Shown here in pieces: positions 1 to 10,500 of a stretch of 64,000 nt of DNA (positions are counted from its first letter, which is position 1; every line of letters begins with the position of its first letter). Source of the DNA: Gonium pectorale (taxonomy: Eukaryota > Chlorophyta > Chlorophyceae > Chlamydomonadales > Volvocaceae); assembly GCA_001584585.1 (NCBI GenBank), contig LSYV01000072.1:299115-363114 (forward strand). Direction: 5' to 3'. The position numbers were made by a program, and so were the translations under genes. Below the pieces are notes generated by a model that was given only the letters and a program-made list of their open reading frames with translations, was not told the DNA's origin and did not search any database.

Positions 1-520
1 CGAGGGGCGGGAGGGCACAGCCGGCGCCGGGGAGGCATTCCCTCACCATCCACTGACGGGCTTCAGCCGCCCGCACGACACGCGCAACCCGGCCACGAGC
101 GGAGGCGCAGTATCTGCTCGCACCGGCCAGCCACGTGCACGATCCTCACGCCGGGTTGGACAAGCGCACAGATACACACACATACACACCCTTCCTATTC
201 CACTTCCCCAAAACGGCTCTCCAAGGATGGGCCCGAGAACAGGCCGGCGTTCCGCAGCATTTCCCCTTCGGTGGGTCGGGCTGGGCGGGTCGCCCACTGT
301 CACTATCACGCAGCGCGCGCACGCACACAACCTCCCCCCACCTCCCCGCGCCGCTACCCAAATCCCCATCGGACTCCGGGGTTCAGCGGGTTGGAAAGCT
401 TTCTGACTGGTAGAGGAGCCAGAGGCGCACATCACCCCTATCCGATGGGTATGTGCCGTCCCGCCCGGCCCCGTCCGGCAGCCCCCTGCGCCTGCCCCTG
501 CCCGAGCGGCCCCGCCCCAC

Positions 521-2056
521 CTGCGCTCGGTAGCTGAGCGCGTCCAGCAGGTGCATCGGCGGCGAGGCGCGCAGCGCGGCGGCGGCGCCGAAGAAGGTGG
601 ATATGTCGCGCGGGAAGAAGGTGGCCCGCCGCGCAAAGGCTGCCTCCCAGTACGCCGCCAGCACGCCCTCGCCCAGCGGCACCTGCAGCTGCGCCAGCGC
701 CTGAAGCGTGTTGGACAGCTGCACGTTGTTCATGGAGGCCACCTGAGCGGGCGGGGTGGGGTGGGGGGGGCGTTGGGAGGGGTTACGGAGGGAGGCGGAG
801 GGGAGATTCTGAGGACAGGAGGGTGGAGGAGCGGCGTGGGATTGCTGCTCTGTCCGTGGGCAAGCGGATCGATGGCCGGTGGTTGGGGCGGTGGGGCGTG
901 GTATCATGGGCGTGGCCGGGGTGTGTGTGTGGGGGGGGGTGCCATGGACACGGCCGGGGTGCGGGTGGGTGGGGGTGGGGGTGTGAGGGCAAGGCCGCAG
1001 AGCTTCGAAGCCGGGGTTAGCTGGGGTTGGAGCGCGAGAAAGGGCACTGTGTGACCGCGCACCGGCGCGCGCTCTGGCCGCAAGTGAGGCCCCGGAGAGC
1101 CCTTCAGCGGTCTGCGACTGCGGGCGCGGCAGCGGTCCCCCCCCACCCACTCGGATCCGGCCGCAAGCGGATAACACCGGCTGCGGGGCTCCTGGCAACG
1201 GCATTCGGTCCGCACCCCCACGCCGTTCCCTTCCCCCATCCACCCACCCTGTCCCCTCCTCTCTCCCCGCCCTCTCCTCCATCTCCTGCCCTTCTCCGCC
1301 AGCCCTCCGTCCCCCCTCCCACCCACCTACTGAGAATGCCTTACAACCCTCTACCCCCCTCCCACCCTCCCAAACCCCGGCGCCCATCCCGCCCGCCCGA
1401 CCGACCTGCGAGAACAGGAACTTGAGCAGCGCCTGAAAGGGCTCCCGCTTCAGCAGCTCCGCCCGCACGCCGGCGCCGGCGCCGCGCGTCAGGCCGTTGA
1501 GCCGCGTGAGCGCCTGGCTGGCGGTCCGCACGCTCAGCTGGCTGGCCTCGTCGGCCAGCACGTCCAGCACGTCGCGCCAGTCCTCGCACGAGGCCAGCTC
1601 GTCGTGCAGCTCGCGGTCGCGCTCGGGGGTCACGTGCGCGGGCAGTCGGTGCGCGGGAGACGAGGAGGGGACGTCAGCGGCGGCGCCGGTGGTGGCGCCG
1701 GCGCCGGTGGCAGCGGCGGCAGCTTCATGGCCGTCGGCGGCGACGGCGGCGGCGGTGATGTGGAGGGGAGCAGCGGCGGTGGAGGCGTGGTGGTGGCTGT
1801 GGTGCTGGTGGTGGTGGTGGTCGTGGCCGGAGGAGGAGGCGGTGGCGGTGGCGTCGCGCAGGGCGGCGGCGGTGGCGCCGTCGTGCGACGCATCGTCCTC
1901 GCCCGCCGCGGCGGCGACGGCGACCGCGAGGTGCTCCTGCGGGTCCTGGTTCAGCTCGGGGGGCGCGGGCCCGCCCGCGGTGCGGGTGCGGGAGGCGGCG
2001 AGGCGCCGCGCCTGCGGCGAAACGGGGGCCGGGCCGGGACATGATAGGGCGACCAT
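521..2056 (-). CDS. Helical-repeat (OPR/FASTK-like) organelle RNA-binding-type protein, N-terminal part
   Basis: Two exons are visible, 2056-1406 and 742-521, joined in phase 0 by a CAG|GTCGGT donor and a CAG acceptor. The second ends at another donor (AG|GTGGGG), so the gene continues beyond the left edge. The start is the ATG at 2056, giving MVALSCPGPAP and then an Arg/Ala/Ser-rich leader that resembles a plastid or mitochondrial transit peptide. A low-complexity stretch with a His-rich tract (about residues 78-91) follows. From about residue 145 the protein becomes helical and Leu/Ala-rich (DVLDVLADEASQLSVRTASQ, then MNNVQLSNTLQALAQLQVP), with recurring repeats of roughly 35-40 residues. 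This is the style of octotricopeptide or FASTK-type repeats used by algal nucleus-encoded regulators of organelle transcripts. No RAP domain is in view, so the exact family and RNA target are unknown. A structural alpha-solenoid is fairly certain; organelle RNA binding is inferred. Confidence 0.55.
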
Positions 2057-3357
2057 TAAAGCCCCTTTCCCAGACACACGCCGGCCGCCTGAAGTGCCGC
2101 GAACATCGATGTGGAGAGCCGGGGGCGGTGGTTTATGGCAGCGTGGGTAGCGCTCTCGGCGGCAGGGAGGGTGTCGGCGCTCGCGTCTTACAGGACATTC
2201 AGCGCCGCATGTGGGCCTGGATCCGATTCGGCGCCATGGATTATGGCCGCAAGATCCATGATCCCGTCAGTGCAGCATGGGACAGCGGGGCAGAGCAATG
2301 ACCCCGCTCAGCCAGGGGCGGCGAGGGGTGGTACGAGGGCGGCAGACTCGGGACGCTGCCGGAGATGGGTGACGGCGGAGCGAGCACGTGAGCGTCGCAG
2401 GCCGGTGGTAACGGCAGGTCCGGGGGGTGGGAGTCACAGGAGGCCGCGGGTTAGGGTCGGCGGGCTGTACGAGTGGTGGAGGCTCAGCGACTGGGGCATG
2501 GACGCCGTGGGGGTCATACGGACGGTCGTCGACACGAATTCCGCAGCCGCCGACGCAGCGGCGTGCGCTCGGATAACATCAATTAGCTTACGCCTTACCC
2601 TCGGTGCAGGGCCGGAGTCAGTCGGCGCGGAGTCCACAACCCTCTCAGCCACAGACGGCCTGCGAGTCCAGTGCACTCTTGTTATTTCATGATTTGCCAT
2701 TCAATTGCACCGGTAATGTATGAAGCCAGTGCCAATAGTGCCCTGCACGCCCAGCCGCAGCCACAAACCTGCGAGCATTCGTCGCGCGGACAACGCCGGC
2801 GGTTGCGTGTTTGCAGCTTGGGGCTCGAGCACCCAATTGCCCTGCCAAACGCTTGAGTGGTAGCATGACAGCCTAGCCTAGCGAACCCTGCTGTCAGCGG
2901 AAAAAGCTTGCGTGGCTGCGGCAAACCCGTCGACTTCCGCTATATCCTTAGTTATATCAGTGGGTCTACAGGGGCTGCAATTGCGCTGCGTGGCTCGCAG
3001 GCCTGCTTGCTGCGTTTGTGGAGCCGCCGACTGAGAAACAATACACCTGCAAAGCGAATGCCAGGCGGAATGTATATGCACCGAGTTGTCACAACGATGC
3101 CTTGCAACGTGAATTCGCTGCTGCGGAGCACCGACCCACACCGTACACCAACCGAAACCCGCGCCGCGTGCGGCATGCATGAGTTCAGCATGCAGCCTGT
3201 GCATATCCGGCATGTGCTGGGGTTCTTGTAGTGAGTTTTCTATATACTGTTACCAGTGGCGGCAATGCCTCGGGCGTCGAGAGCGGATGCGGACGCGACT
3301 GTGTGCGTAAGGAGTGAAATAAATATATTCAAATTGCTATGGTCTCGCATTGATAAA
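2057..3357. other. Intergenic, no gene seen
   Basis: This stretch lies upstream of the minus-strand helical-repeat gene. Its first few hundred bases probably hold that gene's promoter and 5' UTR. Composition drops to moderate GC from about 2560. Open frames are short, lack flanking splice signals that keep phase, and encode nothing recognisable. Confidence 0.5.
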
Positions 3358-4165
3358 ACCCAAGTGCAACATCCCGAGCTGGCACACCCTGCTGCCGCCA
3401 TCGCAGCTCCCTCGCGTCGGGGGCTCTGTGACGCCATCGCGCCTGGCGTTGGGGGCTCTCTCGCCGGAGGCTCCCCCATGCCCTTGACGCAGAGGGGGGG
3501 CTCCCGTAAGTAGGAGAATGGTGCCGCCAAGGGGTCATATGAAGTGCAGGCGACACCCCAACAGCGGCGCCTGTGTGTGGTGGTTGGGGGGGCGCTGAGG
3601 TGTGGCAATGGTCCTATAGGCCGAAGGAGGCGCTGGCGGCACATTTGCGCAGGGCAGCTCAGGGTGGCCCTGCTGGTCCATGTCGTACATCAAAAACCCG
3701 TGCCCGCGTGGACACGAGTTCGGGCCTGACACCCCGTGTCTATGCTGTTGAACAAGTGGTCGTGAAACTTCCTGCACACAGGGGCTATGCCTTGGGTCCG
3801 TCGGGTGTCGGGGATGTGCGTGCGTGAAGATCAAGCAGGCTATAGGCTGGAAGTAATGTATTGCAAGCGCAACATTCCGAGCTGGCGTACTTCACTACAC
3901 TGGTGCCATGCGGGCTCTCACATGCCCCGGACGTAGGAGAGGGGCTCCTGTACCCTGTATGAAATGAATGGGGCGGCCCGTCCCGCTAAGGGGTCACGTG
4001 GACGGCAGGCGACGCTGGCGGCACCGGCGGCGTGCAGGTCGTCGGTGGCTGCGGTTGCGACATGGGGGGAGGGGCTGAGGCGTGGTAATGATCCTCTCAG
4101 CCGGAGGAGGAGGTGGTGGCGGTCCATTCACGCAGGGCAGCCCAGAGCGGCCCTGCTCGAGCGGA
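3358..4165 (+). repeat. Diverged direct duplication (two units of about 300 bases)
   Basis: Two segments can be aligned by eye, about 3358-3690 and 3866-4165. They share in order: a CAACATcCCGAGCTGGC-like start, an ATGCCC-GAC-AG(A)G-GGGCTCC block, AAGGGGTCA-TG-GGCAGGCGACxC, GGGGCxTGAGGxGTGG-AATG-TCCT, and CGCAGGGCAGC-CAG-G-GGCCCTGCT. They differ by many substitutions and small indels, so this is an old duplication. No open frame is conserved between the units. Origin is unknown; a decayed element or a duplicated intergenic or exon fragment are both possible. Confidence 0.6.
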
Positions 4166-4389
4166 TGGCCCACCTTTGAGAATGCAAATCCCGCTTGACG
4201 CTGTACTGGTCGGGCCAAGCTACAGCGTGGCGCCCGGACGACCGCGATCTGCGCAACAGCGGTGGGCCACTTCCGAACGAAAAGCTCCCTGTTGACACGG
4301 GCTTCAGTATTAGCTCCCAGCTGCACATTTATCTTCTGCGCCACAATCCACACTAAAACGCGCCCGGTGCCCCAATCTCATACGGAACC

Positions 4390-4668
4390 TTGCACGCGGT
4401 GGCCCTCATGCATGCCCGCGACCTGGAGAGGAGCCTACGGCGGCGGGATGGAGCAGCTCATGCGGCGGAACGCCAAGCTCAGCGCAGCGCTGGCCCAGCG
4501 AGGCAGGCGGTATCGGAGGCTGGTGGCGAGCAGGTCACGGAGGGGCGTGACGGCGACGGCAACTGCGTGGTGTGCCTCGATGCGCCCGCCACGTACGGCT
4601 TTGTGCATGGCGAGAGGTTGCGCTCTGTCGTGTGCGCTGCGTGCCGGGCCGCCATACCTCACATGCCG
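4390..4668 (+). pseudogene. RING-finger fragment, left arm (MDM2-like C3HC4 style)
   Basis: An open frame encodes CVVCLDAPATYGFVHGE followed by VVCAACRAAI. This has Cys-x2-Cys, a Val-His-Gly step and a second Cys-x2-Cys, matching the RING zinc finger of MDM2-like proteins, which usually sits at the protein's C-terminus. The last Cys pair of a complete RING is missing, because the frame runs into the hairpin spacer. No initiator context or splice framework makes this an intact gene. It is best read as a captured fragment of a ubiquitin-ligase-type gene located elsewhere. Confidence 0.6.
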
Positions 4669-4783
4669 CACGCAGTGAAGCACTGCACCACCCAGTTCCC
4701 CCTGGCTCGGCACATGGGGCAGCGAACTGCCAGGCGTGAAGGCATGGAGGGCCTGCACGGTGCGCACACGACAAAGTGCAAGC

Positions 4784-4984
4784 TCACTCGCCATGCACAA
4801 AGCCGTACGTGGCGGGCGCATCGAGGCACACCGCGCATTTGCCGTTGCCGTCACGCCCCTCCGCGACCTGCTCGCCACCAGCCTCCGATGCCGCCTGCCT
4901 CGCTGGGCCAGCGCTCCCGCCGCCGCAGGCTCCTCTATCTACAGGTCGCGGGCATCCATGAGGGCCACCGCGTGCAAGGTTCCG
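4784..4984 (-). pseudogene. RING-finger fragment, right arm (facing copy)
   Basis: Read on the minus strand, this arm gives the same peptide core, GKCAVCLDAPATYGFVHGE, and is then closed by a stop codon, so only the first half of the RING is kept. Nearly all differences from the left arm are point changes. The shorter protein, the stop and the head-to-head arrangement argue against a functional protein. The two arms probably arose by inverted duplication of one captured fragment. Confidence 0.6.
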
Positions 4985-7537
4985 GCCTGTTTGATTGACA
5001 ACCACTGAATGCGAGCCTGCGGTCATGCACCGAACCCATTAAGCCCATACCGTCCGTACATGCCCGGTCCCGGGGTTGTGCAACACCGAAATTGCTCGCA
5101 CCACACCTTCCTCCCTTGTCGACTCACCATCCACACCATGTATGGCATGACGCGAGGGCACCAGATAGCTACAAATACGCAGTCCGACGATACTGGTCAC
5201 GGTTGAGCTAGTTGGGCTACCAAACACGGCACACCGGCATGCTGGCAGCCTGGCCTCATCTATCTGCACCCTTGTGCGTGCAGCAAAGGTGCGTGGGAAC
5301 ACCAACGGACACTGCACTCAGCAAGCCCCCACTCAATGCACACAGTTTACTACGTACACGAAGGTCCCTTCAATTGGCTGCACCAACGCCGTGGGCAGAC
5401 GCAGCAGGCCCCTAGCCTGCTTGCAGCGGTGGCGCCAGCAGTGCACTGCCGCAGGAAGCGAGTGATCCATTGGTCAGTTTCTTCCCCACCCACCAGGCGC
5501 ATTCTGATGCCGTCTAGGAATGGGTGGGGATGGATCCGCGGAGGCGATTCAATGGTCCCATTGCGTCGCAGGCTCTCGCCGGAGGTCCTCCCATACCCTG
5601 GAATTTCCCCCGCAATCCTCTCCATGCTTAGTTTCCAGCATTGCCACTCCCGTTACAAGCCAACCCGAACCCGTGCCAACTGGCCAAGTCTGACACGCAA
5701 AAGACCAGTCCGGTCTAAACACAAACGCACAGCTCCAAACAGCTCAGTACGTGCAAGCAGAGAAAGCGGTCTTATTCACAGCAGGGGGGCGCATGGGTGG
5801 TGTTATTCCGAGGCCTAAAACGGAGGCTTTCCAAGCCACTAGGACCTCGGAACAAGCACCTACGTAGCTACATTGTAATCGGCGATCGAGAATAGCCTGC
5901 ACCGACTTCACGCCTCCGTTAAGACACAACAGCCGTGCGCCCGTGTGGGTGCACTCCCGGAGAACGCACGAAACCTCGGTTTCCATATTCTACGCTACGC
6001 TCCGTAAGGGAACCGTCGAATTCTGTGGAGCTCCTGTTCGAAACACAGTTGGGCGGTGGCCATTCATAGCTGCCAGTACCGTAGGTTGGACCTCGGTGGC
6101 CGCTAGCTAGGAGGTATCTACTCCTTCCACGCACGCCTGCGCACGCTCAACAGCAGGTCGTCGTATAAGCTGTAATAACTCTTAAAAGGCGCACCACATG
6201 ATGGACATCCGTTCAGCGCTACGGCGGTACCTCCCAGCCCGGTCACGAGCTGGGCTCGGAGGCCTGCTTCATTACGAAGTCCGGGATGAACGAACATGGC
6301 GGCATGCAATGAATCAGATGGGCAGAACGTGCCGCCAGCAGCCGCCGGCCTGCACAGTACACGACGGCAGCACGGAGGGGCGGCCCACGCAAGCAGGCGT
6401 GACCGCCCGCACAAGCTCGACAAGCCCAAGTGGTGTCCTTTCACTTGACCTGTACAGGGCTGCTTCGCAACCCCTTCGTCACAGAGCTGTTAGTTCCCAC
6501 GCCCACCAAACACAACTGAGCACGTCGCTCGGCGAGGTCGGATCGGCGGCCGTAGCATGCAGCCCGTGATAGCCGCCACTCTTGCTTGTGGCGGCCAGGG
6601 CGGAAAGCCACTAACCATAGTAACCGCGTATACGGTATACGGTCTGTATTGCCCTCATTAATGAATTCCTAATGACTGACTGGCTCCCTGGCTGCTGAGC
6701 GCTCACGCTGCCGCCCCGCGCTACCCGCCTACCCCGACGTTCACTCTGGTGACACGGCAATGGCAGCGTCCAGTGCGTCCAGCAGCCCCCTCAGCAGGCA
6801 CCAGGCGGCTAGCCCCCTCGCCGGTGGTGGTGGCCAACGGGGTTCATGTTCGGCGGCAGCCACCGCTTCAGCCACTCCACGCAACTTGCATCGCTTGCAG
6901 CTGCGCACCTGCCGGACTGCGCACCTGCCGGACTGGCGGACCTGAAGGAGCGGACCACGATGACAGCAGCTTGTGGAACAATAATATACATGTGTCGGGC
7001 GTCATTCGTTGAAACGTTGTTCCCCTAGCCGGAGCCACGTATGAAGAGGCCGGAGGGTGAGAGACAGGCCGCGCACGCGTGTCCTCGTCGAGGCAGAGCG
7101 CCCGGTTGGCCTGTCTTTTGCCCTCCGGCGCGCTACGGCGCACAAGCCGGAGGGCCAGAAGCGCGCATTTTGCATATCTGTGCGCGCTCGTATTCTTTGT
7201 CGTTGGCGGCAAGCACGAGCAGCCTCCAAGGTTGCAGGACGGATGAGCGAGCGGAACCGACCCACGGGCCATTGGACCCCTTGCTTCCGTGTCCCTGCTT
7301 CCGTGCTCCGTCTATAGGCGCTCCTTCCGCTGTCACAAGATGCTCGACAACTTACGGGCGCGCCAGTTGTCGATGACTGCTCCAGCTCTGAGAGTGCCTA
7401 AAGGTGCCAGCTGAGCCAATGTGTTCGACGCAGTGACAGCGCTCAGCCCTCATCTGACCTGGCTGAAAGTTTAAGCACTAGATAGCCCGCGAGAAATTCG
7501 CGACCCCAAAGTCGCAAGCCACCTCCGTCAAGAGGCC
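4985..7537. other. Intergenic, no gene seen
   Basis: Moderate GC with no convincing exon. A short palindromic run with the 7-base unit TATACGG lies at 6628-6642, and the 16-mer TACGCTCCGTAAGGGA at 5996-6011 recurs in the window. The last 100-200 bases before 7538 should hold the promoter and 5' UTR of the SYCP2-like gene. Confidence 0.45.
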
Positions 7538-10500
7538 ATGGAGCACGCTGCCTTCGTCTCTTTGCTGGTGAGTCGGTCCTGGGCTTGGAGGGACTTGGGT
7601 GCCGCGCAGCCGACTCAGCCGCGCTCGGCTGCCGCTGGTTCGGCGCATCTTGTCCCGCTGATTTATCGAGACAAGCCGCGACCCAAATCCTTTCCTGTCT
7701 CCTCATTTCCTCGTCCAGTCCCCCTGACGTTCCGCGTCGATGCCGTCGCTCGTGTGCTGGACAGTACGCACCGCAAGGGAAGCCCCCTCCATCCCTTTCG
7801 CATTACCCTACCGATGCGGACGTTTGAGCCTGCCCGCCCGTCCCTGTTACTCCCCTCCCCCTCCCCCGCCCCCGCCCCCGTCACCTCCTCCCACCACCAC
7901 TACACATGTGTGGCGCATTCGTCCCATCCCTAGCGCACGCCGCCCTTTGTGTCATACCTGCGATGAGACCCCACAGGAGCTGCTATACAACCAGTACAAC
8001 CCGTACACAACTGGTCACGACCCCCGCCCCTTTGTGCGCCCCCGGGCCGCACTTGCGTGCCCCCACCTCTGCGCCACACCTCTGCCTCACTACTTACCGC
8101 TGCGCCATTCCCCTCACGCAACCCCCACCCCCAGCCGCACCCGCGGGGCATTCCGGCGTTGCGTTCCTGCAAAGAAGCCTTGTGCTGCATGCTATGACCG
8201 CCCTGCTGCAGGAGTTGCTGGAGGACCCCACCGTCGACCCGCCGGGGCTGCTGCTGGAGCTCGGGGCCCTTGGCGGCGTGACGGCGGCTGCCGCAGCGGC
8301 CGCCCGCACGGGCGCAGCCGAGCGGCGGCGCCTGCCCGCCCTCGCCGCCGCTGGCAGCGGTGCCTGGCCGCACCTGGAGCTGCGGCTGATCAGTGCGGTG
8401 GCGGCTCGGCTCCGCCAGGTGGGGCCTGCAGCCCTGCGCGCCTGCGTCCGTACGGCATTTACCGCGTGCTTGAAGAGCTCACAGCAGCGTGGGTCCTCCG
8501 GACATGCAGTTAATTCCACATCGTGCAGCTGGCCTCGTTGCTGGCCTCCGTGCGATGCGATGCACGCGTCATCACCGTCTGTTGCCGTACGCCGCCCCGC
8601 ACCTGCGTCTATGTACCTGAATTGGTACCCGTCGCCACGGCCACCTCATCCGCTCCGTCCCGCCAGTCCGCCCCGCTCCCAGCCCGCCGCGTTGCCCGAA
8701 GACCTTTCTCAGCGCCCTGCTGCACCCCGCGCCACGCCGACCCGCAGCTGATGTCGGAGGCCAACAACGCCGCGCCGACGGAGGCGGAGCTGACGTGCGC
8801 ACTGCTGGAGCTGCTGCCGGACCGCTTCGCGTGAGTGAGCCCGGGCTAAGCCCTGCGATGTGTGCGCGCGTTGCTCTGTCTGCTGCTGTCTGCGGCGCTC
8901 GCCGGTCGCCGCAGCCCGCACCCGTCCTCGCTCGCACCTGCAGTGACTTCCTTCACCCCGCTGCATCTGCTGGGCGGCTTGCTGCAACCCGCCGCGTGCC
9001 GTCGGACGCCGTACAGCAGCCCGTGCACACTGTACGGCACCCCTGACTGCCCAACAAGCAACTCCCGACCACAGTCATATATAGCTCGCGCCCTTGTATG
9101 TGTGTAGCACGTAGGTATACGGCATACGGTATACGGCATAAAGCATGGGTGCGTTAGACCCCCGTGGCCTGGCATCCCGTCTTGCACTGATGCGTCCTCT
9201 TCACACGCTGCGCCCGTCCCCACGCCGGCCGCCACACACAGCCTCCACAAACCCATCCATCCGTCCGCAGGAGCGCGTCCGCCGCCTCGCTGGGGCGCTT
9301 GGGACTGCACGACGCGCTGGCGGACGCTCTGGGTGCGGTGTCAAGCCAGGCGGGCCACTTGGGGCAGCTGCCGCACGGCCCTGAGATGCTGGCTGAGCTC
9401 CTGCGCGCGACGCGCGCCACGGTCGAGGCGGCGGCGGCAGTGGGCCGGACTGGCAGCGGCGGCAGTGTGGGCGGCGAAGATGGTGGGTGCGCACTGCAGG
9501 CGGCTGCGACTAGCTAGGGGGCCGGGCGTGCCGGCGGCGGCGGCAGCGTCCGTAGCTGCCGATGGAGATGAGCGGGAGGCAGGGCTGCTGGGGGCAAAGG
9601 AGGAGGCGTCTGACGGCGGCTAGCTCTGCAGGGGGCTCGTCGTGCTGGTGACGGTCGGCGTAGACGGTTGGCGCACCCCCACTCCCTGCATTTTGGGACA
9701 CGTTTGCCGGTTCGCGCAGCTCGGTTGAGGCTCGCGGCGTTGCACGCGCTGCGAGCGCCCTATTTGTTGCCTGTGGCACTGACGTACTTAGTGTGCCGTA
9801 CCCGTGCGCCATGCCCTGGTGCCGTGCCCTGCGTGTCGCAGGAACCACCCACAAGGGTGTCGTACGTGCGTGCGTTTGTTGGCGGTTGCGATGCCAGCTT
9901 AGCGGGCGTGTCCGTCTGCCCTCGCCCTCGCCCTCTTATTAATACCACGCACTCCTCAAGCCCCGCACCGCCTCATCGTGCGTGGCTCCGCCCCTGCACA
10001 CCCGCACACCCGCACACCCGCGCAGCTGCCGGCGACCGCGCGGGAGACGTGAGGGAGCTGGCGGTGGCGTTCACGCAGCCGCTGCTGGAGCTCCTCAGCG
10101 ACCCTGGGTGAGTGAGGGGCGGGACGCGGCTCCCAGCTACTCTGTGGGGCGAAGCTCCTAGCTACTGTGCGGGGCGCGGCTCCTAGCTACTCTGCTACTC
10201 TGCGGGGCGCGGCTCCTAGCTACACTGCGGGGCGCGGCTCCCAGCTACTCTGTGCCCGCACTTCCGCTCTGTGGAAAGACACACGAGGGCTGGGGGAGGT
10301 GCGGGCCACGGACGGAAGGGCTGCACCTTCTTTGTGGCTTGCGGCGCGCAGCTGGTGAGGCATCGTGCGATGCGACGCCGGATCGCGCCTGGCAGGCTAC
10401 GCGACCCCGCCTGCTGCCCCCACATGCTGTTGGTGCTGATGATGCGCCGTCAGGGGCGGCAACAAACTCTGACAATCTTGCCGCTGCCGCCCCCGCCCGC

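Larger units (their letters stand above)
4383..4984. repeat. Long inverted repeat (hairpin) made from two facing copies of a RING-finger gene fragment
   Basis: The left arm (about 4383-4660) and the reverse complement of the right arm (about 4745-4984) match over roughly 240 bases. Examples are CGGAACCTTGCACGCGGTGG at the outer edge and GTGTGCCTCGATGCGCCCGC further in. The left arm carries an extra segment of about 35 bases (near 4448-4485) that the right arm lacks. The spacer is about 85 bases. Transcribed from either strand, it would fold into a long, slightly mismatched double-stranded RNA. Such fold-back loci derived from gene fragments give rise to microRNA-like or siRNA precursors in volvocine algae and plants. 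That role is inference here. Confidence 0.8.

Noticed and set aside
1..520. A third exon of the helical-repeat gene at the left edge
   Set aside because: No minus-strand acceptor followed by a phase-consistent helical peptide could be found before the edge; the interval reads as intron.
383..2077. Single 564-codon minus-strand frame reading through to 383
   Set aside because: Its middle (1405-743) is an intron with good donor and acceptor and low-complexity nonsense sequence. The first listed residue comes from a GTG, and the ATG at 2056 is the real candidate start.
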